A DNA stretch of 38,889 nucleotides from Aminipila sp047974845 (GTDB taxonomy: Bacteria > Bacillota > Clostridia > Peptostreptococcales > Anaerovoracaceae), in the NCBI GenBank assembly GCA_047974845.1, contig JBKECQ010000077.1:1-38889 (forward strand), given 5' to 3'. Numbering within the stretch: the first letter of the stretch is position 1; each line of letters begins with the position of its first letter. Both the position numbers and the translations under genes were made by a program. Under the pieces are notes generated by a model. The model worked only from the letters and a program-made list of their open reading frames with translations. It was not told where the DNA came from and did no database searches. Positions 22,944 through 30,863 of the stretch are shown piece by piece.

Positions 22944-24293
22944 ATGAACCTAATAGACATTATAAAAGAAGAAGGGATTGTAGGGGCTGGAGGCGCAGGA
23001 TTTCCAACACATATAAAGCTTTCGGGAAAAGCAGATGTCTTTATAGTTAATGCGGCGGAATGTGAACCATTAATTGAAACCGATAAGTTTCTTATGCGTA
23101 GTTTCTCGGGGGAAATAGTACGTGCGGCAGAATATATAGCTGAAGCGCTGGGAGCAAAGCATAAGTTCATAGCTTTAAAGAAGAAATATGAGCCGGAAAT
23201 AGCGGAGTTAAAAGAGGCTATAAAAGAAAGAAATTCTTCCTTTGAATTGGTTATGATGGAATCGTTTTATCCGGCAGGTGATGAACAAATATTAGTGAAT
23301 TTAATCACAGGGAAGAGCATACCTGAAAAGGGGCTTCCTTTAGATGTAGGTGCAGTGGTTAGCAACGTAGGTACGGTATTAAACGTAAACGATGCTTTAG
23401 CAGGTCATCCCGTAACGAATAAATATTTGTCTGTAGTAGGAGAGGTTCAAGAACCCATTATAATTAATGCACCAATCGGTACTCCTATACAAGAATGTAT
23501 AGATAGTGCCGTACCAAAATTGGATTCGTATTCAATTATAATAGGCGGACCTATGATGGGTAAGGTTTACAATGAAAACCACATTGAGGGTTTATTTGTA
23601 AGTAAAACTACAGGAAACATAATCGTATTACCTAAAAACCATTATTTAATGGAATGTAGTAAAAAGACTATACCCACTATGGTGGCTCAAGCAAGAAGTG
23701 CTTGTATTCAGTGCAGAATGTGCACCGATATGTGCCCAAGGTACTTAATAGGTCATAAAATAAGGCCACATATGATTATGAGAAATATTTATAGAGAGCA
23801 AAGATTGGATGACATGGAAGAGTATGAACGTGTATTTAGTGAAGCTATAAATTGTTGTGATTGTGGTATATGCGAAATGTTTGCTTGCCCAATGGCTCTT
23901 TCCCCAAGGAAAATTAATGGATTTATTAAGCAAAGTATTTTGGAAAAGGGTATAAAACCAAGCGCAAATAAAAATCCGATAGGATCCCCTTTCATAGATT
24001 ACAGGAGAATACCAACAGAAAGGCTGGTTGCCAGATTAGGATTAATGAAATATTATCATAAGCAAGCAAAGAGATGCTTGCAGATTAATCCCAGCAAGGT
24101 AAACATTGCATTAAAACAACATATTGGAGCCCCGGCGGTTTCTTGTGTATCTGTAGGAGGTCTTGTAAAAAAAGGCGATTTAATAGGAAAAGCCGCAGAG
24201 GGCACTTTATCGGCGAATATACATGCAAGTATTGATGGTAAGATTCATTCAATGGACAGCAACCAGATTGTTATTTGTGTGGAAAAGGAGTAG
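22944..24293 (+). CDS. PduS/RnfC-like Fe-S flavoprotein, putative cobalamin reductase
   Basis: The 449-residue protein begins with GIVGAGGAGFPTHIK, the RnfC/NuoF-like NADH/FMN-binding start. It has two Fe-S motifs, CIQCRMCTDMC (C254, C257, C260, C264) and CCDCGICEMFAC (304-315), and a C-terminal biotinyl/SLBB-like segment (VSVGGLVKKGDLIGKA). PduS reduces cob(III)alamin to cob(II)alamin for adenosylation in propanediol microcompartments. Here it would serve EutT, or recycle NADH with the PduT-like shell protein that follows. The ribosome site is AGAGGTGAG. Confidence 0.88.
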   Translation: MNLIDIIKEEGIVGAGGAGFPTHIKLSGKADVFIVNAAECEPLIETDKFLMRSFSGEIVRAAEYIAEALGAKHKFIALKKKYEPEIAELKEAIKERNSSFELVMMESFYPAGDEQILVNLITGKSIPEKGLPLDVGAVVSNVGTVLNVNDALAGHPVTNKYLSVVGEVQEPIIINAPIGTPIQECIDSAVPKLDSYSIIIGGPMMGKVYNENHIEGLFVSKTTGNIIVLPKNHYLMECSKKTIPTMVAQARSACIQCRMCTDMCPRYLIGHKIRPHMIMRNIYREQRLDDMEEYERVFSEAINCCDCGICEMFACPMALSPRKINGFIKQSILEKGIKPSANKNPIGSPFIDYRRIPTERLVARLGLMKYYHKQAKRCLQINPSKVNIALKQHIGAPAVSCVSVGGLVKKGDLIGKAAEGTLSANIHASIDGKIHSMDSNQIVICVEKE

Positions 24294-24297
24294 AGTG

Positions 24298-24837
24298 ATG
24301 GCAAATGCAATAGGAATGATTGAATTAAATAGTATTGCAAGAGGAATAGAAATCTGCGATTACATGATAAAAGCAGCACAAGTGGATGTTCTTAAAGCAT
24401 CTACGGTTTGTCCGGGAAAGTATTTGGTAGTAATAGGAGGAGAAACGGGAGCAGTAGAGGCATCTATGAAGGAAGGCATACAAAGAAGTGGAGAAAATGC
24501 TGTAGATACTTTATTTATTCCAAATATTAACCAGCAGGTAATACCGGCTATACATATGGCAAACCCAATAATTAATTTAGGTGCAGTAGGCGTTATTGAA
24601 TTTTACTCTATAGCATCTGCCATTACAGCTGCGGATGCAGCCGCCAAAGCAGCAAATATTACTCTAATTGAAGTTAGAATGGGCTGTGCTATAGGAGGCA
24701 AGGGCATGGTGACATTAACAGGAGAGGTTGGAGCTGTGAGAGCTGCTATTGCAGCCGCTGAAAATGTATCTGAATTAATGGTAGCAAGTACTGTTATTCC
24801 TAGACCGGCTGAAAAATTAATTGAGAACTTGATGTAG
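24298..24837 (+). CDS. PduT-like tandem BMC shell protein with Fe-S cysteine
   Basis: The ATG at 24298 lies 2 bases after the pduS-like stop with AAAGGAG in front; a frame from 24223 is an overlap artefact. The 179-residue protein has two BMC domains (AIGMIELNSIARGIEI and AVGVIEFYSIASAITAAD). Cys38 in the first domain (TVCPGKYLV) corresponds to the residue that holds a [4Fe-4S] cluster at the trimer pore of PduT. It probably passes electrons across the shell to or from the PduS-like protein. A hairpin spans its stop codon (24832-24850). Confidence 0.9.
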   Translation: MANAIGMIELNSIARGIEICDYMIKAAQVDVLKASTVCPGKYLVVIGGETGAVEASMKEGIQRSGENAVDTLFIPNINQQVIPAIHMANPIINLGAVGVIEFYSIASAITAADAAAKAANITLIEVRMGCAIGGKGMVTLTGEVGAVRAAIAAAENVSELMVASTVIPRPAEKLIENLM

Positions 24838-24850
24838 AGCTATTCTACAT
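24832..24850 (+). other. Small hairpin at the end of the pduT-like gene
   Basis: A perfect 7-bp stem, ATGTAGA/TCTACAT, with a 5-nt loop overlaps the stop codon. No T-run follows, so a processing site is more likely than a terminator. Confidence 0.35.
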
Positions 24851-24879
24851 GAACTAATAAAGAATACAGGAGGAGACAT

Positions 24880-26124
24880 ATGTTTGATGAATTAATTAGG
24901 GCGTTTGATATATCTGTATTTACTAATAGCATACAAAGTTACATCAGCAACTTAACAGTAAACACAGTTATTGTTACAATTATGATGATTTTTATGTTAG
25001 TTGGGGCAATAGATAAAATTAGGGGAAATAAACATGGATATGGGGAGCAATTTGATGAGGGTTTCAATGCAATGGGACCTTTGGCAATTGCTATGGCGGG
25101 AGTAGTCGCAGCGGCTCCGGTATTATCTATTTTATTAAAACCTATAATTTCTCCAATATATACGCTGGTTGGTGCGGACCCTTCAATGTTTGCAACAACA
25201 CTGTTAGCTAACGATATGGGTGGATATCCCCTTGCAATGCAGCTTGCAGAAAATGAAAATATCGGAAACTTTTCCGGTTTGATTTTGGGATCTATGATGG
25301 GGCCTACTATTGTATTTACCATTCCGGTAGCTTTGTCAATTATTAAGAAAAAAGACAGACCTTACTTGGCGGCAGGTATTTTAGCAGGTTTAATAACTAT
25401 TCCTATTGGTTGTATTGCAGGTGGTCTTGTTATGAACATGACACCGTACAAGATGAGTCTGGGAACTATATTGATAAACCTTATTCCGGTAATTTTTGTA
25501 GCAGGTCTTATCGTTCTTGGCTTATGGTTTAAGCCATCAAGTATGATTAATGGATTTAACCGTTTTGGTACAGCAGTTACTATTATTATTACTATATTTA
25601 CAGCTATTGCAATTTTCCAATATGAAACAGGAATTATGTTCCCTCTATTTGATATAATGGTTGACCCTGCAAAAAATGATGGTGTTGTAGGTCTTGAAGC
25701 AGGTCTACTTGTATGCGGACAGATTGCGTGTGTATTGGTTGGAGCCTTCCCAATGGTTAAGTGGATAACTGATACCTTCGGGGATGCATTAGCTAAGCTT
25801 GGCGGATTATTAGGTATGAATGATAAGGGTTCAGCCGGTATGGTTGCAACTTTAGCGAATAATATTGCCATGTTTAATATTATGGATGAAATGAATCCAA
25901 AGGCTAAATTATTAAACGTAGCATTTGCCGTATCAGCAGCATTCGTATTTGGTGACCACTTAGGATTTACAGCAGGAAGCAATCCTGAAATGATTTTCCC
26001 TGTAGTTGTTGGTAAGCTTGTTGCAGGTATAACTGCTCTAATCTTAGCTAACATTTTGGCACCTAAGCTTTTAAGCAAGATTGAGTTAGTTCATGAGCAA
26101 GAAGAGAAGGCAATAGAGGGATAA
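24880..26124 (+). CDS. eutH: Ethanolamine transporter EutH
   Basis: The 414-residue protein is strongly hydrophobic with about 10-11 membrane helices. EutH-type stretches include GNKHGYGEQFDEGFNAMGPL, TLLANDMGGYPLAMQLAENE and DHLGFTAGSNPEMIFPVVVG. EutH imports or helps diffusion of ethanolamine across the cytoplasmic membrane. The ribosome site is AGGAGGAGA. It lies near the 3' end of the operon and, like the other late genes, follows a small hairpin. Confidence 0.94.
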   Translation: MFDELIRAFDISVFTNSIQSYISNLTVNTVIVTIMMIFMLVGAIDKIRGNKHGYGEQFDEGFNAMGPLAIAMAGVVAAAPVLSILLKPIISPIYTLVGADPSMFATTLLANDMGGYPLAMQLAENENIGNFSGLILGSMMGPTIVFTIPVALSIIKKKDRPYLAAGILAGLITIPIGCIAGGLVMNMTPYKMSLGTILINLIPVIFVAGLIVLGLWFKPSSMINGFNRFGTAVTIIITIFTAIAIFQYETGIMFPLFDIMVDPAKNDGVVGLEAGLLVCGQIACVLVGAFPMVKWITDTFGDALAKLGGLLGMNDKGSAGMVATLANNIAMFNIMDEMNPKAKLLNVAFAVSAAFVFGDHLGFTAGSNPEMIFPVVVGKLVAGITALILANILAPKLLSKIELVHEQEEKAIEG

Positions 26125-26138
26125 AAAAATATGATTGC

Positions 26139-26164
26139 ACGGGGTTACTATCCTTTTACCCCGT
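26139..26164 (+). other. Hairpin between eutH and eutQ
   Basis: ACGGGGT pairs with ACCCCGT around a 12-nt loop, followed by only three T. It could be a weak attenuator or a processing site. Confidence 0.35.
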
Positions 26165-26185
26165 TTACTGAAATGGAGGAAAAAC

Positions 26186-26635
26186 ATGAATATAAGTGAA
26201 GATTTGGTAAAGGCAATAGTAAAAGAACTACTTACTCAAGTAGCAGCACAATCAAAGGAAGGTTTTGTTAAGGAAATTGACAAGAATAGTGGCATTTTAG
26301 TAGTACGTGGCGATTCTGTAAAAACCGAACCTTTTGAGGGTAGAGATGATGTTAAATTAAAGGATATTGTAACTTTGGAAGAGGCTCCGAGAATGGGCGC
26401 AGGTATAATGGAATTACTTAATGGAGCGGATTTTGAATGGACACTTACATATGATGAATTTGACTATATTATAGATGGAACCTTAGAGATTAAGATTGAT
26501 GGCGGAAATGTGATTAAGGGCAACAAAGGAGATATTATCCTAATACCAAAAAATAGTCATATTCATTTCTCAACGCCTAATAGTGCAAGATATGCATACT
26601 TTGTATACCCTGCAAATTGGCAGGAATTAGTATAG
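26186..26635 (+). CDS. eutQ: Ethanolamine utilization protein EutQ (cupin)
   Basis: The ATG at 26186 follows TGGAGGAAAAA. The 149-residue protein has an amphipathic N-terminal helix (SEDLVKAIVKELLTQVAAQ), a possible encapsulation signal, and a cupin barrel with the EutQ pattern: EWTLTYDEFDYIIDGTLEI and KGDIILIPKNSHIHFSTP. It is shorter than Salmonella EutQ (about 229 residues). EutQ has been reported as an acetate kinase in Salmonella; otherwise it is needed for shell assembly. It is the last eut gene, before a strong terminator. Confidence 0.92.
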   Translation: MNISEDLVKAIVKELLTQVAAQSKEGFVKEIDKNSGILVVRGDSVKTEPFEGRDDVKLKDIVTLEEAPRMGAGIMELLNGADFEWTLTYDEFDYIIDGTLEIKIDGGNVIKGNKGDIILIPKNSHIHFSTPNSARYAYFVYPANWQELV

Positions 26636-26670
26636 CAACGTATACTTCCTTTCATATAGGCTTTTGCCTA

Positions 26671-26703
26671 GAGAGGCAGATTCATACCATCTGCCTCTTT
26701 TTA
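26671..26703 (+). terminator. Terminator of the eut operon
   Basis: A perfect 10-bp stem (26672-26681 and 26689-26698), 7-nt loop and T-run follow eutQ. The A/T flanks also allow some action in the reverse direction for the convergent gene at 26723. Confidence 0.9.
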
Positions 26704-26722
26704 TGTGCAAATTTTTTTATGT

Positions 26723-27184
26723 TTACTCATCATTTGATTCTTCTAAAGTGCGAATCCTCTTCTTGTATAAAGAGCAACAAACGGTTAGAGCTATAAATGT
26801 TAGAGTAAATACCGATATAAACATAAATACTCCTGTTGCAAGAGAACCAAGAAGTTTATGGTAGTTAATATATGAAGAAATAAAATAAACCGCTCCACAT
26901 ACAAATCCGGATAGAGAACTTACAATTATATTGGTTTTAGGAGTTGGATTTAATTTTCTATCCCATATTTCGTTCTTTAAACAGCCATAAATAATATATA
27001 AAGAAACTACACCTAGAACCAGTAACTCGCCGGCAATCTCTTTAAAGATATTTTGTCCTAAAATAACAATCTGTGCTAATATGACTGCTGCTAATCCCCA
27101 AAAAGCTAGCCAGGCGGCATTATGCTCAATTTTTAATAGTTTTTGCTCTTGCATCTCATCTAAATTACTTTTCTTTTTTTTCAT
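26723..27184 (-). CDS. Four-helix membrane protein, DUF6773-like, paired with an XRE regulator
   Basis: A start at 27184 (MKKKKSNLDEMQEQ) is chosen; ATGs at 27193 and 27196 overlap the GGAAGG site. About 154 residues hold four hydrophobic segments after a charged N-terminus (LKIEHNAAWLAFWGLAAVIL first). Proteins with this layout sit beside small XRE regulators in many Firmicutes, and are described only as a DUF6773 family; the role is unknown. It overlaps the 3' end of the regulator gene, so the two are translationally coupled. Confidence 0.78.
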   Translation of the reverse strand: MKKKKSNLDEMQEQKLLKIEHNAAWLAFWGLAAVILAQIVILGQNIFKEIAGELLVLGVVSLYIIYGCLKNEIWDRKLNPTPKTNIIVSSLSGFVCGAVYFISSYINYHKLLGSLATGVFMFISVFTLTFIALTVCCSLYKKRIRTLEESNDE

Positions 27185-27389
27185 ATTGGTCATCATCCTT
27201 CCAGAATAAATCATCTAAAGTTTTACCTAAGGCTTTACATATTGAAAGGCACAGTTTAATGGTTGGATTGTACTCGCCTTTCTCAATAGCATTTATAGTT
27301 TGTCGAGATACTCCAACCTTTTCAGCTAATTGTTTTTGTGTCATATCCAGCTGCACTCGAGCCACTTTTATAGAAATATTTTTTGCCAT
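27165..27389 (-). CDS. Small XRE-family helix-turn-helix regulator
   Basis: A 74-residue protein that is nearly all HTH: MTQKQLAEKVGVSRQTINAI, then EKGEYNPTIKLCLSICKALG, then LDDLFW. This is the compact YgzD/YdaS-like class that controls its own operon. The ribosome site is TGGAGGTATC. Direct repeats at 27436-27468 in its promoter are the likely operator. It is the first gene of a two-gene unit with the membrane protein. Confidence 0.9.
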   Translation of the reverse strand: MAKNISIKVARVQLDMTQKQLAEKVGVSRQTINAIEKGEYNPTIKLCLSICKALGKTLDDLFWKDDDQYEKKEK

Positions 27390-27435
27390 GTGATACCTCC
27401 ATATAAAATATTAATATAAAAATTACAAAAAGTTA

Positions 27436-27468
27436 AATATATATTACTTTATTAATAATATATATTAC
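27436..27468. promoter_or_regulatory. Tandem 12-bp direct repeat, putative operator of the XRE pair
   Basis: AATATATATTAC occurs at 27436-27447 and again at 27457-27468, 21 bp apart (two helical turns), which would put two bound dimers on one DNA face. The site lies in the divergent region between the XRE gene and the Cys-rich gene, and may control both. Confidence 0.5.
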
Positions 27469-27565
27469 ATTGGCACATAGTAAATCAAGTTTTCATATTA
27501 TAAAGTGTTAGCCTATGCAATATAGTATATAGGCTTGTTCATACTCAAGAAATATGGAGGTCATT

Positions 27566-28876
27566 ATGAGGAATTTGTGTATCGTTTCAGAACAACGGAT
27601 TTCACAAGACTGCCAATTTAGATATAGGAGTATAGCCTTTGATGGCTGTAATCTTTATTTTTCTCAACCAGAATGTTGCAAAATATGTATATATGACTTA
27701 TGTATGAAGCCTGTATGTTATAAACAAACCTACAGAGGCTATAGTAGCATATGTTATGACTTTCAATGCAAGTGTTTTTGGGGCAGTACTGATAAAATCA
27801 ACAACAAAATTTACAAATTAGATAAATGTTTTAAAGAAATTGGATGTGTTTGTTTACAACAATGCAGAGAACTATGTGGACCAATATTGAGCCTTTCAGT
27901 GAACTGCTGGGGTCGCAATATCTCTATTGTTTATGGAAATGGAATCATGGAGGCGGATAAGGAAACAGGAAGAAAAATAAAAGTCCTTCAGAATAGATGC
28001 TCATATTATTATACTTCTGTAGCATCAAGTTTGAGTCAGTATGCCTTTACTTATAATACTTGTGACCAAACCTGTTTAGCAGTGCTTTGTAAGTCAGATT
28101 GCGATATGATGAAATGTAATTTAGATTATTGCTACAAAGTAGAAGATATGACAATGGTGAATCTATTTAACCAACATAAACCATCATGTGAGATATATAT
28201 GTTAGTTACGAAAAAATGTTGTCCATATGTTTTGAGAATAAAAATTGAGGATAACTGTGTATGTGACCATTGTGATTGCGATTGTGATGATGAATGTTGC
28301 GATAAGGACTGTGGCAAAGGTTGCACCGATATTATAGAATCAATTGCATCTGTTGAAGCTTCCATAGCACACATATTAAATGCAGAGGGTGAAAAGATAC
28401 AAAAAGCAATTTCAAGTACAAATAAGATACCGGAACTACTTAAAATAAATGAATGTGTAATAAAAACAATTACACATGTGACTTTCTTAGAGCAAACACT
28501 TTATATGAAGTTAGAAAAGATAAAAGAAATTTGTTGTAATGGGTGTCGTAGTAACAATTGTCATGGTTGCGACTGCGACGGGTGTCGTGATTGCGACTGC
28601 GATGATGAATGCTGTGACTGCGACTGTGATGATGAATGCTGTGATTGCGACTGTGACTGTGACGATGAGTGTTATGATTACGGATGCAGTGATGAGTGTT
28701 ATGATTGTGGTTGCGATAATGTGTGTTATGATTACGGATGTAATGACCATGGCTGTGATTGCGGATGTAATGACTATGGCTGTGATTGCGGATGTAATGA
28801 ACATGGCTGTGATTGCGGATGTAATGACCATGGTTGTGATTGCGGATGCAATGACCATCGCTATGGTTGCAGATAA
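27566..28876 (+). CDS. Cysteine-rich clostridial protein with propeller-like repeats, helical linker and Cys/Asp/His tail
   Basis: The ATG at 27566 follows GGAGG by five bases. The 436 residues have three parts. About 1-230 show five irregular units (RSIAFDGCNLYF, SSICYDFQCKCFW, ...) like the blades of a beta-propeller, with many Cys. About 250-325 are helical (ESIASVEASIAHILNAEGEK; VTFLEQTLYMKLEKI), a segment I associate with clostridial hypothetical proteins. About 330-436 are a low-complexity tail of C/D/G/H/Y repeats (CDCGCNDHG). There is no signal peptide. The tail looks metal-binding, and a nickel/cobalt exporter follows. A spore or surface protein is also possible. Function unknown. 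Confidence 0.85.
   Translation: MRNLCIVSEQRISQDCQFRYRSIAFDGCNLYFSQPECCKICIYDLCMKPVCYKQTYRGYSSICYDFQCKCFWGSTDKINNKIYKLDKCFKEIGCVCLQQCRELCGPILSLSVNCWGRNISIVYGNGIMEADKETGRKIKVLQNRCSYYYTSVASSLSQYAFTYNTCDQTCLAVLCKSDCDMMKCNLDYCYKVEDMTMVNLFNQHKPSCEIYMLVTKKCCPYVLRIKIEDNCVCDHCDCDCDDECCDKDCGKGCTDIIESIASVEASIAHILNAEGEKIQKAISSTNKIPELLKINECVIKTITHVTFLEQTLYMKLEKIKEICCNGCRSNNCHGCDCDGCRDCDCDDECCDCDCDDECCDCDCDCDDECYDYGCSDECYDCGCDNVCYDYGCNDHGCDCGCNDYGCDCGCNEHGCDCGCNDHGCDCGCNDHRYGCR
28556..28870 (+). repeat. Tandem coding repeats in the Cys-rich tail
   Basis: Early units of about 24-30 bp code DDECCDCDC. Later near-identical 27-bp units code DCGCNDHGC, at least five times between about 28740 and 28865. Open frames on other frames and on the - strand over this region are products of the repeat and not genes. 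Confidence 0.8.
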
Positions 28877-29023
28877 AGGAAAGGTTGCTGTAACAGCAAT
28901 TTCAGTTTAAATAAGTGTAATACTAATTGCAAATAAAACAGAGTATTAGTTTTTTGTAATTTATTTTGAAATAATTAAACTCTTTGCACTGCAAATATGC
29001 CAAACATATGGCACAAATCTACA

Positions 29024-29122
29024 GTACAACTGAGCAGGCTATAAACCAATTATGTTTATGGAGCCGGGCCGTGAAATAAATACGGCAGCAGGTCGGATAA
29101 TACACCTGTGGGACAGTAGTAT
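29024..29122 (+). ncRNA. NiCo (czcD-type) nickel/cobalt riboswitch
   Basis: Conserved blocks appear in the NiCo order: ACTGAGCAGGC (about 29029), GGAGCCGGGC (29060), a CGGCAGCAGGTCGG segment and CTGTGGGACAGT (29106-29117). They enclose variable stems, giving a four-way-junction aptamer. The closing stem pairs GTAC-A-ACTG with CAGT-A-GTAT. It lies directly upstream of a CDF metal exporter, the usual target of this class. The match is from memory of the published Erysipelotrichaceae sequence and structure. Confidence 0.88.
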
Positions 29123-29147
29123 AAATATTGTTCCATGGGTATTTTTT
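29104..29147 (+). terminator. Riboswitch expression-platform terminator
   Basis: TGGGACA (29109-29115) pairs with TGTTCCA (29129-29135), with an outer ACC/GGT stem and then TTTTTT. It uses the 3' strand of the aptamer, so metal binding would stabilise the aptamer and prevent termination. Confidence 0.75.
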
Positions 29148-29209
29148 ATGTATAAGGGACAAAATGCAGTTGCCATAGAGCTATCTTAGGATATTAGGAG
29201 GTAACTTTT

Positions 29210-30082
29210 ATGGAAGATTTACAAATTGCTATGAGGGTATCAAAGGTAAGCATTATAGTAAATTTAATCTTATCCACAGTAAAATTTATGGCGGGATTGA
29301 TTGGTCATTCAGGTGCAATGATTTCAGATGCAGTACATTCAGCTAGTGATGTCTTTAGTACATTTATTGTGATTGCCGGTATAAAGATGTCCAATAAATT
29401 ATCCGATGATGAACACCAGTATGGGCATGAAAGAATGGAGTGTATTGCTTCTATAATATTGGCTGTTATTTTATTTGCGGTTGGAGCTAAAATCGGAGTG
29501 GAAGGTATTGATAAAATAATAGGTAGCAATTATAGTAAATTACAAGTACCAACAATACTTCCCTTAATAGCGGCAATAGTATCTATAGTGGTAAAAGAAT
29601 GGATGTACTGGTATACTAGAGGAGCAGCCAAAAAAATTAATTCTGGGGCTTTGATGGCTGATGCGTGGCATCACAGGTCAGACTCGCTTTCCTCGGTAGG
29701 AAGCTTTGTGGGGATATTGGGGGCACGATTGGGATATCCGGTATTGGATCCACTGGCCAGTGCTATAATTGCAATATTTATATTAAAAGCAGCTTATGAT
29801 GTATTTGTAGATGCAACTAAAAAGCTGGTCGATACATCCTGTGATGAAACGACTATATTAAAGATGAAGAACATCATAGAAGGAGAAGAGGGTGTACTTG
29901 ATATTGATTTAATTCAAACGAGGCTGTTTGGCTCTAAAATATATGTGGATATTGAAATCCTAGCGGAGGGAAGACAGTCACTGATTGAAGCGCATCACAT
30001 AGCTGAACGTGTACACGACGCAATTGAAAGGGAGTTTCCAACGGTAAAACATTGTATGGTTCACGTTAATCCAAATACTTAG
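29210..30082 (+). CDS. Cation diffusion facilitator metal exporter
   Basis: The 290-residue protein has the CDF layout: six membrane helices (about residues 10-205) with metal-site motifs DAVHSASD (helix 2) and ADAWHHRSDS (helix 5), then a cytoplasmic ferredoxin-like domain (about 207-290) ending VKHCMVHVNP. CDF proteins export Zn, Co, Ni, Fe or Mn against a proton. The NiCo riboswitch upstream points to Co and Ni. The ribosome site is TAGGAGGTAAC. Cobalt control makes sense near a cobalamin-dependent pathway. Confidence 0.92.
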   Translation: MEDLQIAMRVSKVSIIVNLILSTVKFMAGLIGHSGAMISDAVHSASDVFSTFIVIAGIKMSNKLSDDEHQYGHERMECIASIILAVILFAVGAKIGVEGIDKIIGSNYSKLQVPTILPLIAAIVSIVVKEWMYWYTRGAAKKINSGALMADAWHHRSDSLSSVGSFVGILGARLGYPVLDPLASAIIAIFILKAAYDVFVDATKKLVDTSCDETTILKMKNIIEGEEGVLDIDLIQTRLFGSKIYVDIEILAEGRQSLIEAHHIAERVHDAIEREFPTVKHCMVHVNPNT

Positions 30083-30311
30083 ATAGTTAAAATCAAAAGG
30101 ATTATTTAAATCAAGAAAAAAATAAAGCCCTGCTTCAGATTTTCAGATATTTAGATATTTAGATATTCAAATATTGAAATATAGAAATCATAAAATAATT
30201 AAGTTAATTGAGTTAATTAAGTTAAGAAAACGCAGAGGCTTAATAGTGTTAGGGTTTGACAAGAGTGGTAAAATATGAACAAGAAAATAGGAACAAAGCA
30301 CTAGCAATAAA

Positions 30312-30416
30312 AAATAAGCAATAAAGTTAAGCACTAGATACATAAGAAATAAGCAATAAAGTTAAGCACTAGATACATAAAAAATAAGCAATAAAATTAA
30401 GCACTAGATAATAAGG
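30312..30416. repeat. Three copies of a 35-bp tandem repeat
   Basis: The unit AAATAAGCAATAAAGTTAAG plus CACTAGATACATAAG recurs at 30312, 30347 and 30382 with one to three changes. It has no dyad symmetry and no conserved spacer pattern, so it is not a CRISPR array. Confidence 0.85.
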
Positions 30417-30487
30417 AATAAGAAATATGCAGTAGGCAATAAGGAATAACAAATATGCAGTAGGCAATAAGGAATAAAAATTATGTA
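30410..30487. repeat. About 2.5 copies of a 28-bp tandem repeat
   Basis: AATAAGGAATAAGAAATATG plus CAGTAGGC recurs with a 28-bp period. It shares the words AATAAG and GCAATAA with the 35-bp family and may derive from it. Confidence 0.8.
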
Positions 30488-30539
30488 TTAGTTATTAGTT
30501 TTGAACTTTAAACTCTTGAATTTTAACATTCAATTTCTA

Positions 30540-30760
30540 AATCTTAGCTTTAGCTTTTAAATCTTAAATTTTTAAACCTTAGATTTGGTTTTTACTTTTT
30601 TACTTTTTAATTTTTAAACCTTAGATTTAGTTTTTACTTTTTTTATTTTTTAATTTTTAGACCTTAGATTTAGCTTTTAAATTTTAAATTTCTAGACCTT
30701 AGATTTAGTTTTTAAATCTTAAATTTTTAAACATTAGATTTAGTTTTTAGTATTAAAGAT
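30540..30760. repeat. Degenerate pyrimidine-rich tandem repeats
   Basis: About six to eight spaced copies of a unit with core ACCTTAGATTTAGTTTTT, separated by short T/A runs. The strand bias (T-rich here, A-rich in the repeats to the left) is marked. Confidence 0.75.
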
Positions 30761-30863
30761 TAAATATTAATCTTTGATTGTTAAGCGTCAATTTTTAATT
30801 ACTGAGTATATAAGTGCAAGTAGTTTGTAGTATAGGTAAGAAATATAGATAGGAATGTAGATT

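Larger units (their letters stand above)
30083..30863. other. Gene-free AT-rich repeat region
   Basis: No coding frame with a start and ribosome site is seen. The region is built of three tandem repeat families listed separately, flanked by ATATTTAGATATTTAGATAT-type and AATTAAGTTAATTGAG-type AT runs at 30140-30220. Confidence 0.7.

Noticed and set aside
25362..26078. 238-codon open frame antisense to eutH
   Set aside because: It is a shadow of a strongly hydrophobic membrane gene. No ribosome site and no known family.
27554..27565. Upstream ATG at 27554 as start of the Cys-rich gene
   Set aside because: It overlaps the GGAGG ribosome site; ATG 27566 is correctly spaced.
28511..28910. Open frames on the - strand (28511-28858) and on another + frame (28539-28910)
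   Set aside because: They run over the Cys-rich tandem repeat and are made only of repeated Val/Ile/Thr/Ala codons with no ribosome site. They are products of the repeat.
30312..30487. Possible CRISPR array
   Set aside because: Repeats are directly adjacent with no unique spacers, low complexity and no palindrome, and no cas genes are near.
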